Below, piece after piece: positions 7,500 to 17,700 of a stretch of DNA of 63,363 bases. This DNA comes from an uncultured Ignavibacteria bacterium. GTDB lineage: Bacteria > Bacteroidota > Ignavibacteria > Ch128b. The stretch lies in contig CALDZP010000005.1 of NCBI GenBank assembly GCA_937944105.1, positions 1-63,363 on the forward strand, given 5' to 3'. The notes beneath the pieces were generated by a model, which saw only the letters and a program-made list of their open reading frames with translations, was not told the DNA's origin and ran no database searches. A program made the translations under genes and the position numbers. Every line of letters begins with the position of its first letter. Positions within the stretch are counted from its first letter, which is position 1.

Positions 7500-8710
7500 A
7501 AATAATTTCAATTATAATCTTAACAATCAATTTAATAGTTTTTGGTCAAAGCTATAGAAGTCTCAAAGCTACTTTCTATCCTGACAATGAACATGTAGTT
7601 ACAATCTCAAAAAATGCAAGTGTAAATCAAGCTATAGATATTCTTAGTAAAATTAGTAAACAAACAATCAATAAAATAATTGTTCTCGATCAGGATTTGC
7701 CAGTCCCCGTTGGGATAGAAATTACAAACTTAAATTGGTATAAAGCACTGGAGATTATAGCTAAACTTCACAATTTGGAATTAATTGAAAGAGAGGATTT
7801 TATCAAATTAGTTCCTCAACAAAAATTTTCTGAAATAGAAGTTCCTGATATATTGAAAGGGGTTGATTTTAAGACAAGAGAAGTGACCATCTCAGCGATA
7901 TTTTTTGAACTTGATGTCAATAAAGCAAAAGAAAGGGGAATTAATTGGCGAGCATTATTTTCTAAAGGTGGTGGCAGTGTTGGTATCAGATTTGGTGAAC
8001 CTTCAAGGGATATTTTTGATTGGAATTCATCATCTGATTCAAAATCATTGGATATTGGTGCAACTGGTGATATTAATTTTCTTGGATCAATTGCAAAAGC
8101 CACATCACTATTTAATTTTTTAGAATCTAATCAACTGGGTGAGGTAATTGCAAGTCCACAAATCACTGTAAGGGATAGAGTAAAAGGAGAAATTCAGGTG
8201 GGTTCCGATTTTTCTACAAGGGAAAAAGATTTTGCGGGTAATACAATAGAAAGATTCTACAGTACAGGCACAATAATTAGAGTTACTCCTTATGTTCTTA
8301 AGGAAAATGGTAAAGATTATATTTTGCTGGATTTGAGTGTTGAAAGAAGTTCAGCCATACCGGGACAGATTTCAACTGAGGTTAAAAGAACAAAAGCAAA
8401 TACAAATGTCCTGTTACTCGATGGTGAAGAAACAGTTATTGGGGGATTATTTATAAATGAAGAAAAGAAAGAAAGAACAGGAATACCAGTATTAAAAGAT
8501 TTACCATGGTGGGTTTTTGGAATTAAATATCTCACAGGTAGGGATGTTATTACAAATGCACGAAAAGAATTGATTATTGTGTTGAAAGCAAAATTAAACC
8601 CATCGCTCAACGAGAGAGTTGTTCAAAAAGAAAATATGATCATTGAAAAAAAATTAAATGAATATGATGAGCAAATAGAAAAGTTAAAATTACAATCTAA
8701 GCAGAGATGA
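7496..8710 (+). CDS. Secretin (PilQ/GspD family), short form
   Basis: A 404-residue outer-membrane channel protein with a signal peptide (to about FGQS). Residues ~30-110 hold one short N-terminal domain of STN/N0 type (NQAIDILSKIS, ITNLNWYKALEIIAK). Residues ~125-370 are the secretin core: TREVTISAIFFELDVNKAKE, VIASPQITVRDR, and the family signature TKANTNVLLLDGEETVIGGL followed by GIPVLKDLPWW. The C-terminal ~30 residues are charged and may form a coiled coil. At about 400 residues it lacks the N1-N3 and AMIN domains of most PilQ/GspD proteins. Translationally coupled (ATGA) to both neighbours. The most certain member of the cluster. Confidence 0.92.
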   Translation: MKIISIIILTINLIVFGQSYRSLKATFYPDNEHVVTISKNASVNQAIDILSKISKQTINKIIVLDQDLPVPVGIEITNLNWYKALEIIAKLHNLELIEREDFIKLVPQQKFSEIEVPDILKGVDFKTREVTISAIFFELDVNKAKERGINWRALFSKGGGSVGIRFGEPSRDIFDWNSSSDSKSLDIGATGDINFLGSIAKATSLFNFLESNQLGEVIASPQITVRDRVKGEIQVGSDFSTREKDFAGNTIERFYSTGTIIRVTPYVLKENGKDYILLDLSVERSSAIPGQISTEVKRTKANTNVLLLDGEETVIGGLFINEEKKERTGIPVLKDLPWWVFGIKYLTGRDVITNARKELIIVLKAKLNPSLNERVVQKENMIIEKKLNEYDEQIEKLKLQSKQR

Positions 8711-9189
8711 ACTCGAGTCAATTAATACTACTTTTAGCATCTTTCATAATTTTATCAATGGCGATTTTTATGGTGAATAAGACCACATTAAAATCACGGG
8801 ATGATCGAATTATTGCAGAAAATGAATTGAAGGCAATAACAGAGGCAAAAAATCTTTTTGAGCTTATTAAAAATAAGATCTTCGATGAAAAAATAGTTTC
8901 AATGATTTCATTAAGAAAAGATAGCCTAACAGCTTCTCAAGATTTTGGTCCTGAAAATGAATCCTTTGAGGAATTTGACGATATAGATGATTATCATGGT
9001 TACACAAAGGAAGTGAATCTAGAAAACAATATTAAATACAAGCTAAAAGTGATCGTTTCATATGTAAATGAAAATAATCCTGATATATTAACTTCAGATA
9101 AAACCTTTTATAAATTAGTTCGAATTATTTGTTCAGATAAAAACCAAAATCAAATTTTTGAAATCAAACAAATTTTTTCAGTATGGTGA
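8707..9189 (+). CDS. Pseudopilin-like protein 1
   Basis: A 160-residue protein whose start overlaps the secretin stop (ATGA). It has an N-terminal helix (SSQLILLLASFIILSMAIFM) running into an amphipathic helix (DRIIAENELKAITEAKNLFE) and an acidic soluble domain, the outline of a minor pilin or pseudopilin without a classical prepilin leader. Glu, Asp and Lys are abundant. No family recognised; the role is inferred from topology and position between a secretin and two similar proteins. Confidence 0.55.
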   Translation: MNSSQLILLLASFIILSMAIFMVNKTTLKSRDDRIIAENELKAITEAKNLFELIKNKIFDEKIVSMISLRKDSLTASQDFGPENESFEEFDDIDDYHGYTKEVNLENNIKYKLKVIVSYVNENNPDILTSDKTFYKLVRIICSDKNQNQIFEIKQIFSVW

Positions 9190-9734
9190 TGAATAATCCA
9201 TTATATTTATTGATAAGCGTAATAATAGGAACTTCGATAATTCTTTTGCTGGTAAGAATAAGCACATATGCAAATGAAGAAAACATTGAAGCAATTAAAG
9301 AAGAAATACTTATTAGAGATTTTTATGTTACTCAAGAAATTATTGAACATCACTTAAAAAAAATTGGTTTCAAAATTGGGAATAATTCAATCGTTCAAGC
9401 CGATTCTCAATTGATAAAATTTTTATGTGATGATGACGAGGATGGATTTATTGATACTTTGGAGATCAAATTGGGCAAACCAGCTTTAAATTCTGAAAAT
9501 CCATTAGATTATAACTTATTATTTGTAAAAAATAATGATGAAAAAATAATTACCCCCTCAGGTGTAACAAAATTCAAACTTGAATATTTTGATATAAATG
9601 GAAATCCTGTAAATGAAAATGTTTTTATCAAATCTATACGTGTGATTTTAAGAATGGAATCAGAAGAAAGAATAAATGGTAAATATCTGTATTTCGAAAA
9701 TCATTTTTTAATTAAACCGAAAAATTTAGTTTGA
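9183..9734 (+). CDS. Pseudopilin-like protein 2 (PilW/GspJ-like)
   Basis: A 183-residue protein (181 if the second ATG at 9189, overlapping the previous TGA, is used). The N-terminal membrane helix (PLYLLISVIIGTSIILLLV) continues into EEILIRDFYVTQEIIEHHLKKIGF, then a domain with a DDDEDGFIDTLEIKLG segment and a C-terminal GVTKFKLEYFDINGNPV ... IRVILRME segment. The last part is typical of PilW/GspJ minor pilins, where it forms the core sheet. The DDDEDGFID run could bind calcium, as in some pseudopilins. Supports a tip-complex role. Confidence 0.6.
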   Translation: MVMNNPLYLLISVIIGTSIILLLVRISTYANEENIEAIKEEILIRDFYVTQEIIEHHLKKIGFKIGNNSIVQADSQLIKFLCDDDEDGFIDTLEIKLGKPALNSENPLDYNLLFVKNNDEKIITPSGVTKFKLEYFDINGNPVNENVFIKSIRVILRMESEERINGKYLYFENHFLIKPKNLV

Positions 9735-9743
9735 GGTGATAAC

Positions 9744-10754
9744 ATGGGCAATAAGGTTTTACTTGTTACATTATCAACTTTTTTCATCTTGAGTTCAATC
9801 TTGATGTACATTGGAAAAAAGACAATGGGTATTTCTGATACTCGTAATGATACTTTCAATTCACTTCAAGCTCAATACATCTCAAATTCCGCATTGAATA
9901 TTACTCTAAATAAATTAAGATTTAATAAAAATCTCAGGGGCGAATTTGGTAATATCCCATTGATGGATGGTAAATATTCAGTTATAATCAAAGGTAATGA
10001 TACAGTTACAATTAAAGTAGTAGCAGAATTCTTAAATAAAAAAAGTATTAGTTCTGTGACCACAATTTGGGATAATATAACTATTCCACCAATTAAAGCC
10101 GGTATGTCAATTTCCTCTTCAAACCTTAATTTGAAATTAAACGGGAATATTTTAATTAGTGGTTATGATAAAAATCCAGATGGAACACCTGGTAATGCTC
10201 CAACAGTAAATGGCATTACCGTTGAAAATTATTCAGATAGTATTAGAGTTATTAGTGAAATTCCAAACAATGTTAAACCAAATATTACTGGGTTGGGAGC
10301 ACCTCCGAGTATTGGTGTTAGCCAAAATCCAGCAAATATTTACGAGCTAATAAATCAATATATTCAATCGGCAGATATTATACTTCAATCTGGTACATAT
10401 TCAACTGGCACAGTATTGGGAACACCTGAAAATCCCAAAATTACATACATTGCGGGTAATGCAAATTTTGCAGGTAATGCATCGGGAGCAGGGATTATGG
10501 TAGTTTATGGAGATATGAGCTGTTCAGGAAATTTTACCTATCAAGGTCTTGTTATTGTTTATGGGAATACTGCAATTTCAGCTTCTGCGTCAGGAACTTC
10601 TGCAATTTATGGTTCAATGATTATAATTGGTCCAAGTGTTAATGTTTCAGCCACTGGTTCAGCTGTCATCAACTATTCTTCAAAAGCAATTCAAAATATC
10701 ACTCAAAAGTTAAAAACTTCTAAATTTTTTGTTTCGAATTGGAAAGACTGGTAA
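9744..10754 (+). CDS. Pseudopilin-like protein 3 with repetitive beta domain (PilX-like)
   Basis: A 336-residue protein with an N-terminal membrane helix (LLVTLSTFFILSSILMYIG), a helical stretch (LQAQYISNSALNITLNKLRF), a middle domain and, at ~235-320, a glycine/alanine/serine-rich region with short repeats: AGNANFAGNASGAGIMVVYG, CSGNFTYQGLVIVYG, SASASGTSAIYGSMIIIG. This resembles the right-handed beta-helix seen in bactofilin-like or large PilX-like minor pilins. Being last and largest of the three, it is a candidate tip adhesin or GspK counterpart. Ribosome site GAGGTGA precedes the start. Function not proven. Confidence 0.55.
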   Translation: MGNKVLLVTLSTFFILSSILMYIGKKTMGISDTRNDTFNSLQAQYISNSALNITLNKLRFNKNLRGEFGNIPLMDGKYSVIIKGNDTVTIKVVAEFLNKKSISSVTTIWDNITIPPIKAGMSISSSNLNLKLNGNILISGYDKNPDGTPGNAPTVNGITVENYSDSIRVISEIPNNVKPNITGLGAPPSIGVSQNPANIYELINQYIQSADIILQSGTYSTGTVLGTPENPKITYIAGNANFAGNASGAGIMVVYGDMSCSGNFTYQGLVIVYGNTAISASASGTSAIYGSMIIIGPSVNVSATGSAVINYSSKAIQNITQKLKTSKFFVSNWKDW

Positions 10755-11052
10755 TAAAATTAAATTGCCCCTCCTTTGATATCCATTTTTAACCAATTTA
10801 AACTTAGAAGTTATAAGAATTTATTACTTATATAGTAAATCAACTGGAGTTAAAAGAATTGATTCGAACATAACAATGTTTTTCTTGTTTACTTCAATTT
10901 GACCTGTTTTAATTAAATAATTAATAAACTCAGTTCATAGATTTTATTAAAAAATTTGATTTTAGTTCATATTAATTAGAATTGAGTTTATCACAAGGAT
11001 GAATTAATTTGCAAAAAAATTTTTGAAGAAAAGGAGGGCGAAGGTAAAAATT
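10755..11052. other. Intergenic stretch between pilus-like cluster and regulators
   Basis: No gene and no clear terminator or sigma-54 element. It ends with GGAGGG and AAGG ribosome-like sites before the kinase start. An upstream in-frame TTG at 11023 would lie on top of the GGAGG and is not favoured. Confidence 0.5.
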
Positions 11053-12582
11053 ATGGAAATAAACTTAAATAATAGAATTCTTATCACAGAAGATAAATCA
11101 GACAATGAGCTTCATACTTTTCATATCCCATGTAATTTTTTTGATATTCTTCCTGATATGAGTTTTGTAATTGACTCAAAATGTAATATCCTTCATTGTA
11201 ATAAAGCGGCAAGTGAATTTTTTTCTTTATCAAAGAAAGAATTCATTGGTAAAAATTTTCTTGATTTAATAAGTGATGATAAGAAAGAGGAATTTAAAAC
11301 TAATTTTGAACAGGCAATTAATTACGGTTTAAATCAAAAATTTGAATCAACTTTTATTGCATTTGAACAGAAAAAGTATGTTCAAATTATTTTATCACCA
11401 TTTTTTACAGTAGCGAAGACGAATTTATCGAATCAAGATGATCATCTATGTTTTGTTTTTGCACGAGATATATCTATTCAAAAAGAGAAGGAACTTGATC
11501 TCGTTAGATTCGCAAATGTTGCTGAATATACTGTTAATCCACTTGAAATTACTGATGTAGAAGGAAAAATAATTTATGTTAATCCCGCTTTCGAACGCTC
11601 CAGTGGATATACCCGTGATGAATTGATTGGTAAGAATCCAAATATTTTCAGTTCACATAAACATTCTAAAGACTTTTGGAAAAATATGTGGACGACTATA
11701 AAGCAAGGAAAAGTATGGATTGGAGAAGTAATAAATAAAAGAAAAGATGGGCAATTATTTTATACTGATCTTCTTATATCTCCAATTATTGATAACAATG
11801 GCAAACTAATTGGCTATTTTGGTATTCATCGCGACAAGACTGAGCAGAAGAAGCTCGAACAACAACTTATTCATGCTCAAAAAATGGAAAGTATAGGCTT
11901 GCTTGCTGCAGGACTTGCACATGAAGTGGGTAATCCATTAGCTTCTATTTCATCTCTTGTGCAGGTAATTCAAAGGACAAATAAAGATGAATTCACAAAT
12001 CAGAAACTTGAATTAATTAAAAGTCAAATTAATAGAATTTCAAAAATAATACGTGACCTCGTAAACTTCTCCAGGCAATCGAATTATGAACTACAATCAA
12101 CAGATATTAATAAAGTCTTAAAATCAGCAATTGAGATTGCACGAGTTAGTAAGAAAGCTAAAGGTATTAATTTTGTCGAAGAATATGAACAAGATATTCC
12201 TATCTTATATCTTGTGCCAGATCAATTACAGCAGGTGTTTTTGAATATTTTAATAAATGCAATTGATGCACTGTGTATCGATGCAGATAGTATGAGTTAT
12301 TTTCATCCAAATCCTCAAATAATATCAAAAACATACAAAGACCCCAATCGGGTTTTTATTTCAATTACAGATAATGGCATTGGAATTCCTGAATCTGCAA
12401 TTGAAAAAATTTTTGATCCATTCTATACTACCAAAAAAGTAGGTGAAGGAACAGGTCTCGGATTATGGGTTAGTTACAATATTATTAAAAGTTTTCAAGG
12501 AGAAATTCAGGTGTCTTCAAGTGAAAATGAAGGTACTACTTTTACAATTGTTCTCCCAATTAATTTAGATACAATAGAATAA
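11053..12582 (+). CDS. PAS-PAS sensor histidine kinase (NtrB/PilS-like, soluble)
   Basis: About 510 residues from the ATG at 11053, chosen because AAGG at 11041-11044 is correctly spaced. Two PAS domains (about 25-140 and 155-270, the second ending KDGQLFYTDLL), then HisKA with phosphoacceptor H290 in LAHEVGNPLASIS, and a HATPase with NAIDA, DNGIGIP and GTGLGL boxes. The HEVGNP form of the H-box is typical of NtrB-like kinases that partner NtrC-type regulators. There are no membrane helices, so it should sense an internal cue. Four bases separate it from its evident partner. Likely controls sigma-54 promoters such as that of the pilin-like gene. Confidence 0.9.
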   Translation: MEINLNNRILITEDKSDNELHTFHIPCNFFDILPDMSFVIDSKCNILHCNKAASEFFSLSKKEFIGKNFLDLISDDKKEEFKTNFEQAINYGLNQKFESTFIAFEQKKYVQIILSPFFTVAKTNLSNQDDHLCFVFARDISIQKEKELDLVRFANVAEYTVNPLEITDVEGKIIYVNPAFERSSGYTRDELIGKNPNIFSSHKHSKDFWKNMWTTIKQGKVWIGEVINKRKDGQLFYTDLLISPIIDNNGKLIGYFGIHRDKTEQKKLEQQLIHAQKMESIGLLAAGLAHEVGNPLASISSLVQVIQRTNKDEFTNQKLELIKSQINRISKIIRDLVNFSRQSNYELQSTDINKVLKSAIEIARVSKKAKGINFVEEYEQDIPILYLVPDQLQQVFLNILINAIDALCIDADSMSYFHPNPQIISKTYKDPNRVFISITDNGIGIPESAIEKIFDPFYTTKKVGEGTGLGLWVSYNIIKSFQGEIQVSSSENEGTTFTIVLPINLDTIE

Positions 12583-12586
12583 AACT

Positions 12587-13948
12587 ATGAAAACAAAAAT
12601 TTTACTTGTTGACGACGAAGTAATTTTAAGAGAAAATATTGCCTTAATTTTAAGACAGGAAGGTTATGAAGTTGTCGAAGCTTCTAATGGAGAAGAAGCA
12701 TTTGAAAAGTATTTGAATGATAAGTTTGATATTTTGATTTCTGATATTGAGATGCCAAAAATGAAAGGCATCGAATTATTAGAAAAAATTTCCAGAATAG
12801 ATCCTCATTTGATTTCAATATTTATCACAGCTTATGGTTCTTTGGAGACGGCAATAGCTGCTCTCAGACTTGGAGCGAGTGATTATATTTTAAAACCTAT
12901 TGATTTTGACGAATTGATCTTAAAAGTAAAGAGATTACTTGAATTCAGACAACTGGTAATTGAAAATCAACTTTATCGAAGAGAATTACAAAAGCAATAT
13001 TCTTTCGATAAAATTATTGGTAAAAGCCCTGCAATGCAAAAAGTTTTTGAAATGATTAAATCAGTAGCGGAAACAAATAGCAGCGTTTTGATTACTGGTA
13101 ATAGTGGTACAGGGAAGGAACTGGTAAGTCGAGCAATTCATTATAATGGACCAAGAAGAGATAAACCTTTTGTTGTTGTAAATTGTGGGGCAATTCCTGA
13201 AACATTAATTGAAAGTGAATTATTTGGTCACAAAAAAGGATCATTTACTGGAGCCATAAAGGATAAAGAAGGATATTTTCAAGCTGCCAATGGAGGTACA
13301 CTCTTTCTTGATGAAATCAGTGAGATGCCTTTACAATCCCAGGTTCGTTTATTAAGAGCAATTGAACAAAAAGAAATAATTCCTGTTGGGTCGTCAACTC
13401 CTATTCCTGTTGATGTGAGAATTATTTCTGCAACAAATAAAAATTTATACAAAGAAGTCGAAGAAGGAAGATTTAGAAGTGATCTTTATTATAGATTAAA
13501 TGTTGTTGAAATCCATCTACCATCCTTAAGTGAACGTGTGGAAGATATACCATTATTGGTTGAATATTTTGTTGATAAGTACCGTAAAGAAATGAATAAG
13601 AACATTAAAGGAGTTGATGTTGATGCTATGAAAGCATTGATGAATTATACATGGAGAGGAGAAGTTAGAGAACTTGAAAATGTTATTGAACGAGCAGTAA
13701 TTTTTTGTAAAGGTGAATATATCACCATTAATGAATTACCTTCTTACATCATTTCGGATCGAGTACCTGATTTAAATCTTGCGTCTGAATTCAAATCGCT
13801 TGAAATTGCAGTCAATGAATTTGAGAAAGAATATATTAGAAAAGCTTTAGCACAAAATGATTATGATAAAGAAAAAACTGCACGAATGTTAGGAGTTAGT
13901 ACCGCAACACTTTATAGAAGAATTAAGGAATTAAAAATACTCGCCTGA
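12587..13948 (+). CDS. NtrC-family sigma-54-dependent response regulator
   Basis: 453 residues: receiver domain (phosphoacceptor D53 in ISDIEMPKMKG), AAA+ domain at ~140-380 with Walker A GNSGTGKE, sigma-54 contact loop KGSFTGA (Ser for the usual Ala), Walker B TLFLDEIS, and a Fis-type helix-turn-helix at the end (KTARMLGVSTATLYRRIKEL). The usual WPGNVREL of the sensor-II region reads WRGEVREL here, an odd change. It forms a two-component pair with the kinase upstream. By position it probably activates the pilus-like cluster, comparable to PilR or AtoC/ZraR-like regulators. Confidence 0.92.
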   Translation: MKTKILLVDDEVILRENIALILRQEGYEVVEASNGEEAFEKYLNDKFDILISDIEMPKMKGIELLEKISRIDPHLISIFITAYGSLETAIAALRLGASDYILKPIDFDELILKVKRLLEFRQLVIENQLYRRELQKQYSFDKIIGKSPAMQKVFEMIKSVAETNSSVLITGNSGTGKELVSRAIHYNGPRRDKPFVVVNCGAIPETLIESELFGHKKGSFTGAIKDKEGYFQAANGGTLFLDEISEMPLQSQVRLLRAIEQKEIIPVGSSTPIPVDVRIISATNKNLYKEVEEGRFRSDLYYRLNVVEIHLPSLSERVEDIPLLVEYFVDKYRKEMNKNIKGVDVDAMKALMNYTWRGEVRELENVIERAVIFCKGEYITINELPSYIISDRVPDLNLASEFKSLEIAVNEFEKEYIRKALAQNDYDKEKTARMLGVSTATLYRRIKELKILA

Positions 13949-14143
13949 ATTTCATTTATGAAACGTCATCCATTCTAATTTTTCATTTCTGAGAATTTTA
14001 CATGAATTGGAAATTTAAAATCGAAAATTAAACTCAAAATTTTTTCACATTTCTCAATAAATCAGTAAATAATAATTGATTATATAATGATAGTATAATC
14101 TTTGTCTTTGAATTATTGGCATAAACATTGTTGCATATTTGGT

Positions 14144-14563
14144 ATGGATGAGAAAGTGCAAGTTAATAGAATCGAATCTGGTAACTATCAGAAAAAATAT
14201 AAAAGAATAAAGCTGCTTCTTTTCTCAGAGGATTTCGATTTTGCTCAAAGTTTTAGTTTATATTTTAGAAAGGATTATCAAAAAATAATTACTGTAAATG
14301 ACGAAGAAATTTTACTTCAAATAGTTTCAACAATAAAACCTGAGATTATAATTATTGATAATGTTTTAAATGAATCACTAATAAATTTAATCATACAACT
14401 CAAATTAAAGAGCTCAAGTTCAAAGATTTTTGTTTTCACTTCTTCTTCGATCAATCAGCTAAACGTAGCCAAAAAATTAAATCAAGTTGTAGATAAAATT
14501 TTTTACCAGCCGATTGATTTACTTGATTTTAATCAGTTGTTGAATTACTATACAGGTGATTAA
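14144..14563 (+). CDS. Degenerate single-domain receiver protein
   Basis: About 140 residues from the ATG at 14144. After a ~20-residue basic lead the fold is CheY-like: KLLLFSEDFDFA carries the acidic pair, D72 in IIIIDNVL is the expected phosphoacceptor and VFTSSS the Ser/Thr. The conserved Lys-Pro is Gln-Pro (FYQPIDLLDF), so phosphorylation-dependent switching may be altered. It sits behind the NtrC-type regulator and may be a modulator of that system. An alternative TTG start at 14102 would add 14 residues. No ribosome site is evident. Confidence 0.65.
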   Translation: MDEKVQVNRIESGNYQKKYKRIKLLLFSEDFDFAQSFSLYFRKDYQKIITVNDEEILLQIVSTIKPEIIIIDNVLNESLINLIIQLKLKSSSSKIFVFTSSSINQLNVAKKLNQVVDKIFYQPIDLLDFNQLLNYYTGD

Positions 14564-14797
14564 GAAATTATCTCAAATCTTATCTTAAATTCTCAATTTT
14601 GAAATTAAAATTAAATTTTTTTCTATTTTGAGAGACAAAACTTGATAAATGTTAAATATATTTTACATTTTTTGTCAAAAGAAAACGGCATAATTATTGA
14701 ATTTGAATGTAATTAAATCTAACTTTATTATTAATATCATAAATTTTAGAAAATAAACATTTAAGAATTAAAAATTTTTAATAAAGGAAGGGTAAAA

Positions 14798-17700
14798 ATG
14801 GAAAGAAAAAAAGTTACAATTGATGGAAACGAAGCAGCAGCTTACGTTGCTTATCACACGAATGAAGTAATTGCTATCTATCCAATAACACCTTCATCAC
14901 CAATGGGAGAGTGGTGTGATGCATGGGCGGCTGAAGGAAAGAAAAACATTTGGGGCGATGTTCCAAGTGTTAGTGAATTGCAAAGTGAAGGTGGTGCTTC
15001 TGGTAGTGTTCATGGCGCACTGCAAAGTGGAGCTTTGACAACCACATTCACTGCTTCTCAAGGTTTACTTCTAATGATTCCAAATATGTTTAAAATAGCT
15101 GGGGAATTAACTTCTACTGTATTTCACGTTTCTGCTCGTTCAATTGCAGCGCAAGCTCTCTCAATCTTTGGTGATCATTCTGATGTAATGGCAACTCGTT
15201 CAACTGGTTTTGCTTTATTGGCTTCTAATTCTGTACAAGAAGTAATGGATTTTGCATTGATTGCTCAAGCAGCTACACTTGAGGCGAGAGTACCTTTCAT
15301 TCACTTTTTCGATGGATTTAGAACCTCACACGAAGTGATGAAAGTCGAAGAATTAACTTTAGATGATATGCGATATATGATAGATGATGATCTTGTTATT
15401 GAACATCGAATGCGAGCATTAAATCCTGAAAGACCTTTTATCAGAGGAACGGCTCAAAATCCAGATGTGTATTTTCAGGGTAGAGAGACGGTTAATCCTT
15501 TCTATATAAAGTGTCCTGAGATAGTTCAAAAACAAATGGATAAATTTGCTAAACTAACTGGTCGTCAATATAAATTATTCGATTATTTTGGTGCTCCCGA
15601 TGCTGAAAGAATAATAATATTGATGGGTTCAGGCGCTCAAACTGTTGAAGAAACAGTTGAATATCTTTTAGATAAAGGCGAAAAGGTTGGACTTGTCAAA
15701 GTAAGATTATATCGTCCATTCTCAATTAATCATTTTATTGATGCTTTACCGAAAACTGTAAAGTCGATTGCTGTTTTAGACAGGACTAAAGAACCAGGTT
15801 CAGCTGGTGAGCCACTTTATCTCGATGTCGTTAATGCATTAACTGAAAAATTTAATAACGATGAACTTCCTTTTAGACTTCCAAAAGTAATTGGTGGGCG
15901 ATATGGTTTATCTTCTAAAGAATTTACACCTTCTATGGTAATTTCAATTTTCAAAGAACTTGAAAAATCTAAACCCAAAAATCATTTTACTATTGGAATA
16001 ATTGATGATGTGGCAAATACCAGTCTGGATTTTGATCCTAATTTTAATATTGAATCAAAAGAAACAATTCGATGTAAATTTTATGGACTTGGTGCTGATG
16101 GTACTGTAAGTGCTAATAAGAACTCAATTAAAATAATTGGTGAAGGGACTGATTATTATGCTCAAGGTTATTTTGTATATGATTCTAAAAAGTCTGGTTC
16201 TACTACTATTTCACATTTACGCTTTGGTCCAAAACCAATTAAATCAGAATATCTAATCTCTTCGGCAAATTTTGTTGCATGCCATCAACAAGTATTCTTA
16301 GAAAAATTCGATATGCTTGATGATGCCGTTGAAGGAGCAACATTCCTTTTAAATACTCAGGTTCCACCTGAACAAGTTTGGGATTCTTTGCCTGAAAAAG
16401 TTCAAAGAGATTTGATTAATAAGAAAATGAGATTATTTGTAATTGATGCATATAAAGTTGCTCGTGAAACTGGAATGGGGGTGAGAATTAATACAATAAT
16501 GCAAACATGTTTCTTTGCTATTTCAAATATTTTCCCTAAAGAAAAGGCTATTAGTTTAATTAAAGATGCAATTAAAAAGACTTATGGAGCAAAGGGTGAC
16601 AAAGTTGTACAAATGAATTTTGAAGCAGTAGATAAAACATTAGAAAATCTTTTTGAGGTGCCAATCCCCAATAAAGTTACAAGTACAAAGCAACTTCAAC
16701 CACCTGTAACCGACGATGCACCTGAGTTTGTTAAAGATGTCCTTGCCAGGATAATTGCAGGGAAAGGAGATTACATTCCAGTCAGTAAAATGCCTGTTGA
16801 TGGTACCTTTCCATCTGGTACGGCAAGATATGAAAAACGAAATATTGCTTTAGAAGTTCCTGTTTGGGATCCGGAAGTTTGTATTCAATGTAATAAATGT
16901 GTTATTGTTTGTCCGCATGCAACAATTCGTGCAAAAGTTTATGAAGAAGAATTTATTAAAGATGCACCTCCTACTTTCAAATACACAAAATTCAAATCAA
17001 AAGAATATGGAGAAAATTTACTTTACTCCTTACAGGTAGCAGTAGAAGACTGTACTGGATGTGGTATATGCGTGGATATTTGTCCTGCTAAGAATAAGAA
17101 AGAAACTCGATTAAAAGCAATTAATATGCAACCTCAATTACCTTTACGTGAACAGGAAAGAGTTAATTGGGATTTCTTCTTAAAAATTCCTGAGTTGGAT
17201 CGAAGAATAGTTAAAGTTGAAAATGTAAAAGATTCACAATTCTTAGAACCATTATTTGAATTTTCAGGTGCTTGTGCAGGTTGTGGCGAGACTCCTTATG
17301 TGAAATTAGTTTCTCAATTATTTGGTGATCGTGCGATAATTGCGAATGCTACTGGTTGTTCGTCTATTTATGGTGGAAATTTACCAACAACTCCTTGGAC
17401 TTACAATAAAGAAGGTCGAGGACCAGCATGGTCAAATTCCCTTTTTGAAGATAATGCTGAATTTGGATTTGGATTTCGATTAGCAATTGATAAACATAAT
17501 CAATTTGCAAAATTCCTTTTGAAAAAGATGGCGTCTGAAATTGGGGAACAATTAGTTGATGAAATATTAAATGCTAATCAAAAAGATGAAGCTGGTATTT
17601 ATGAGCAAAGATTAAGAGTTGAAGAACTTAAGAAAAGACTAAAAGACATAAAAAATGTTGATCCCAAGGATGTGAAACATTTACTTGCAGTGGCAGATTA

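Noticed and set aside
14686-14702. Sigma-54 promoter before nifJ (CGGCAT...TTGAA)
   Set aside because: The -24 box lacks the T and the -12 box lacks the C; too weak in such A+T-rich DNA.
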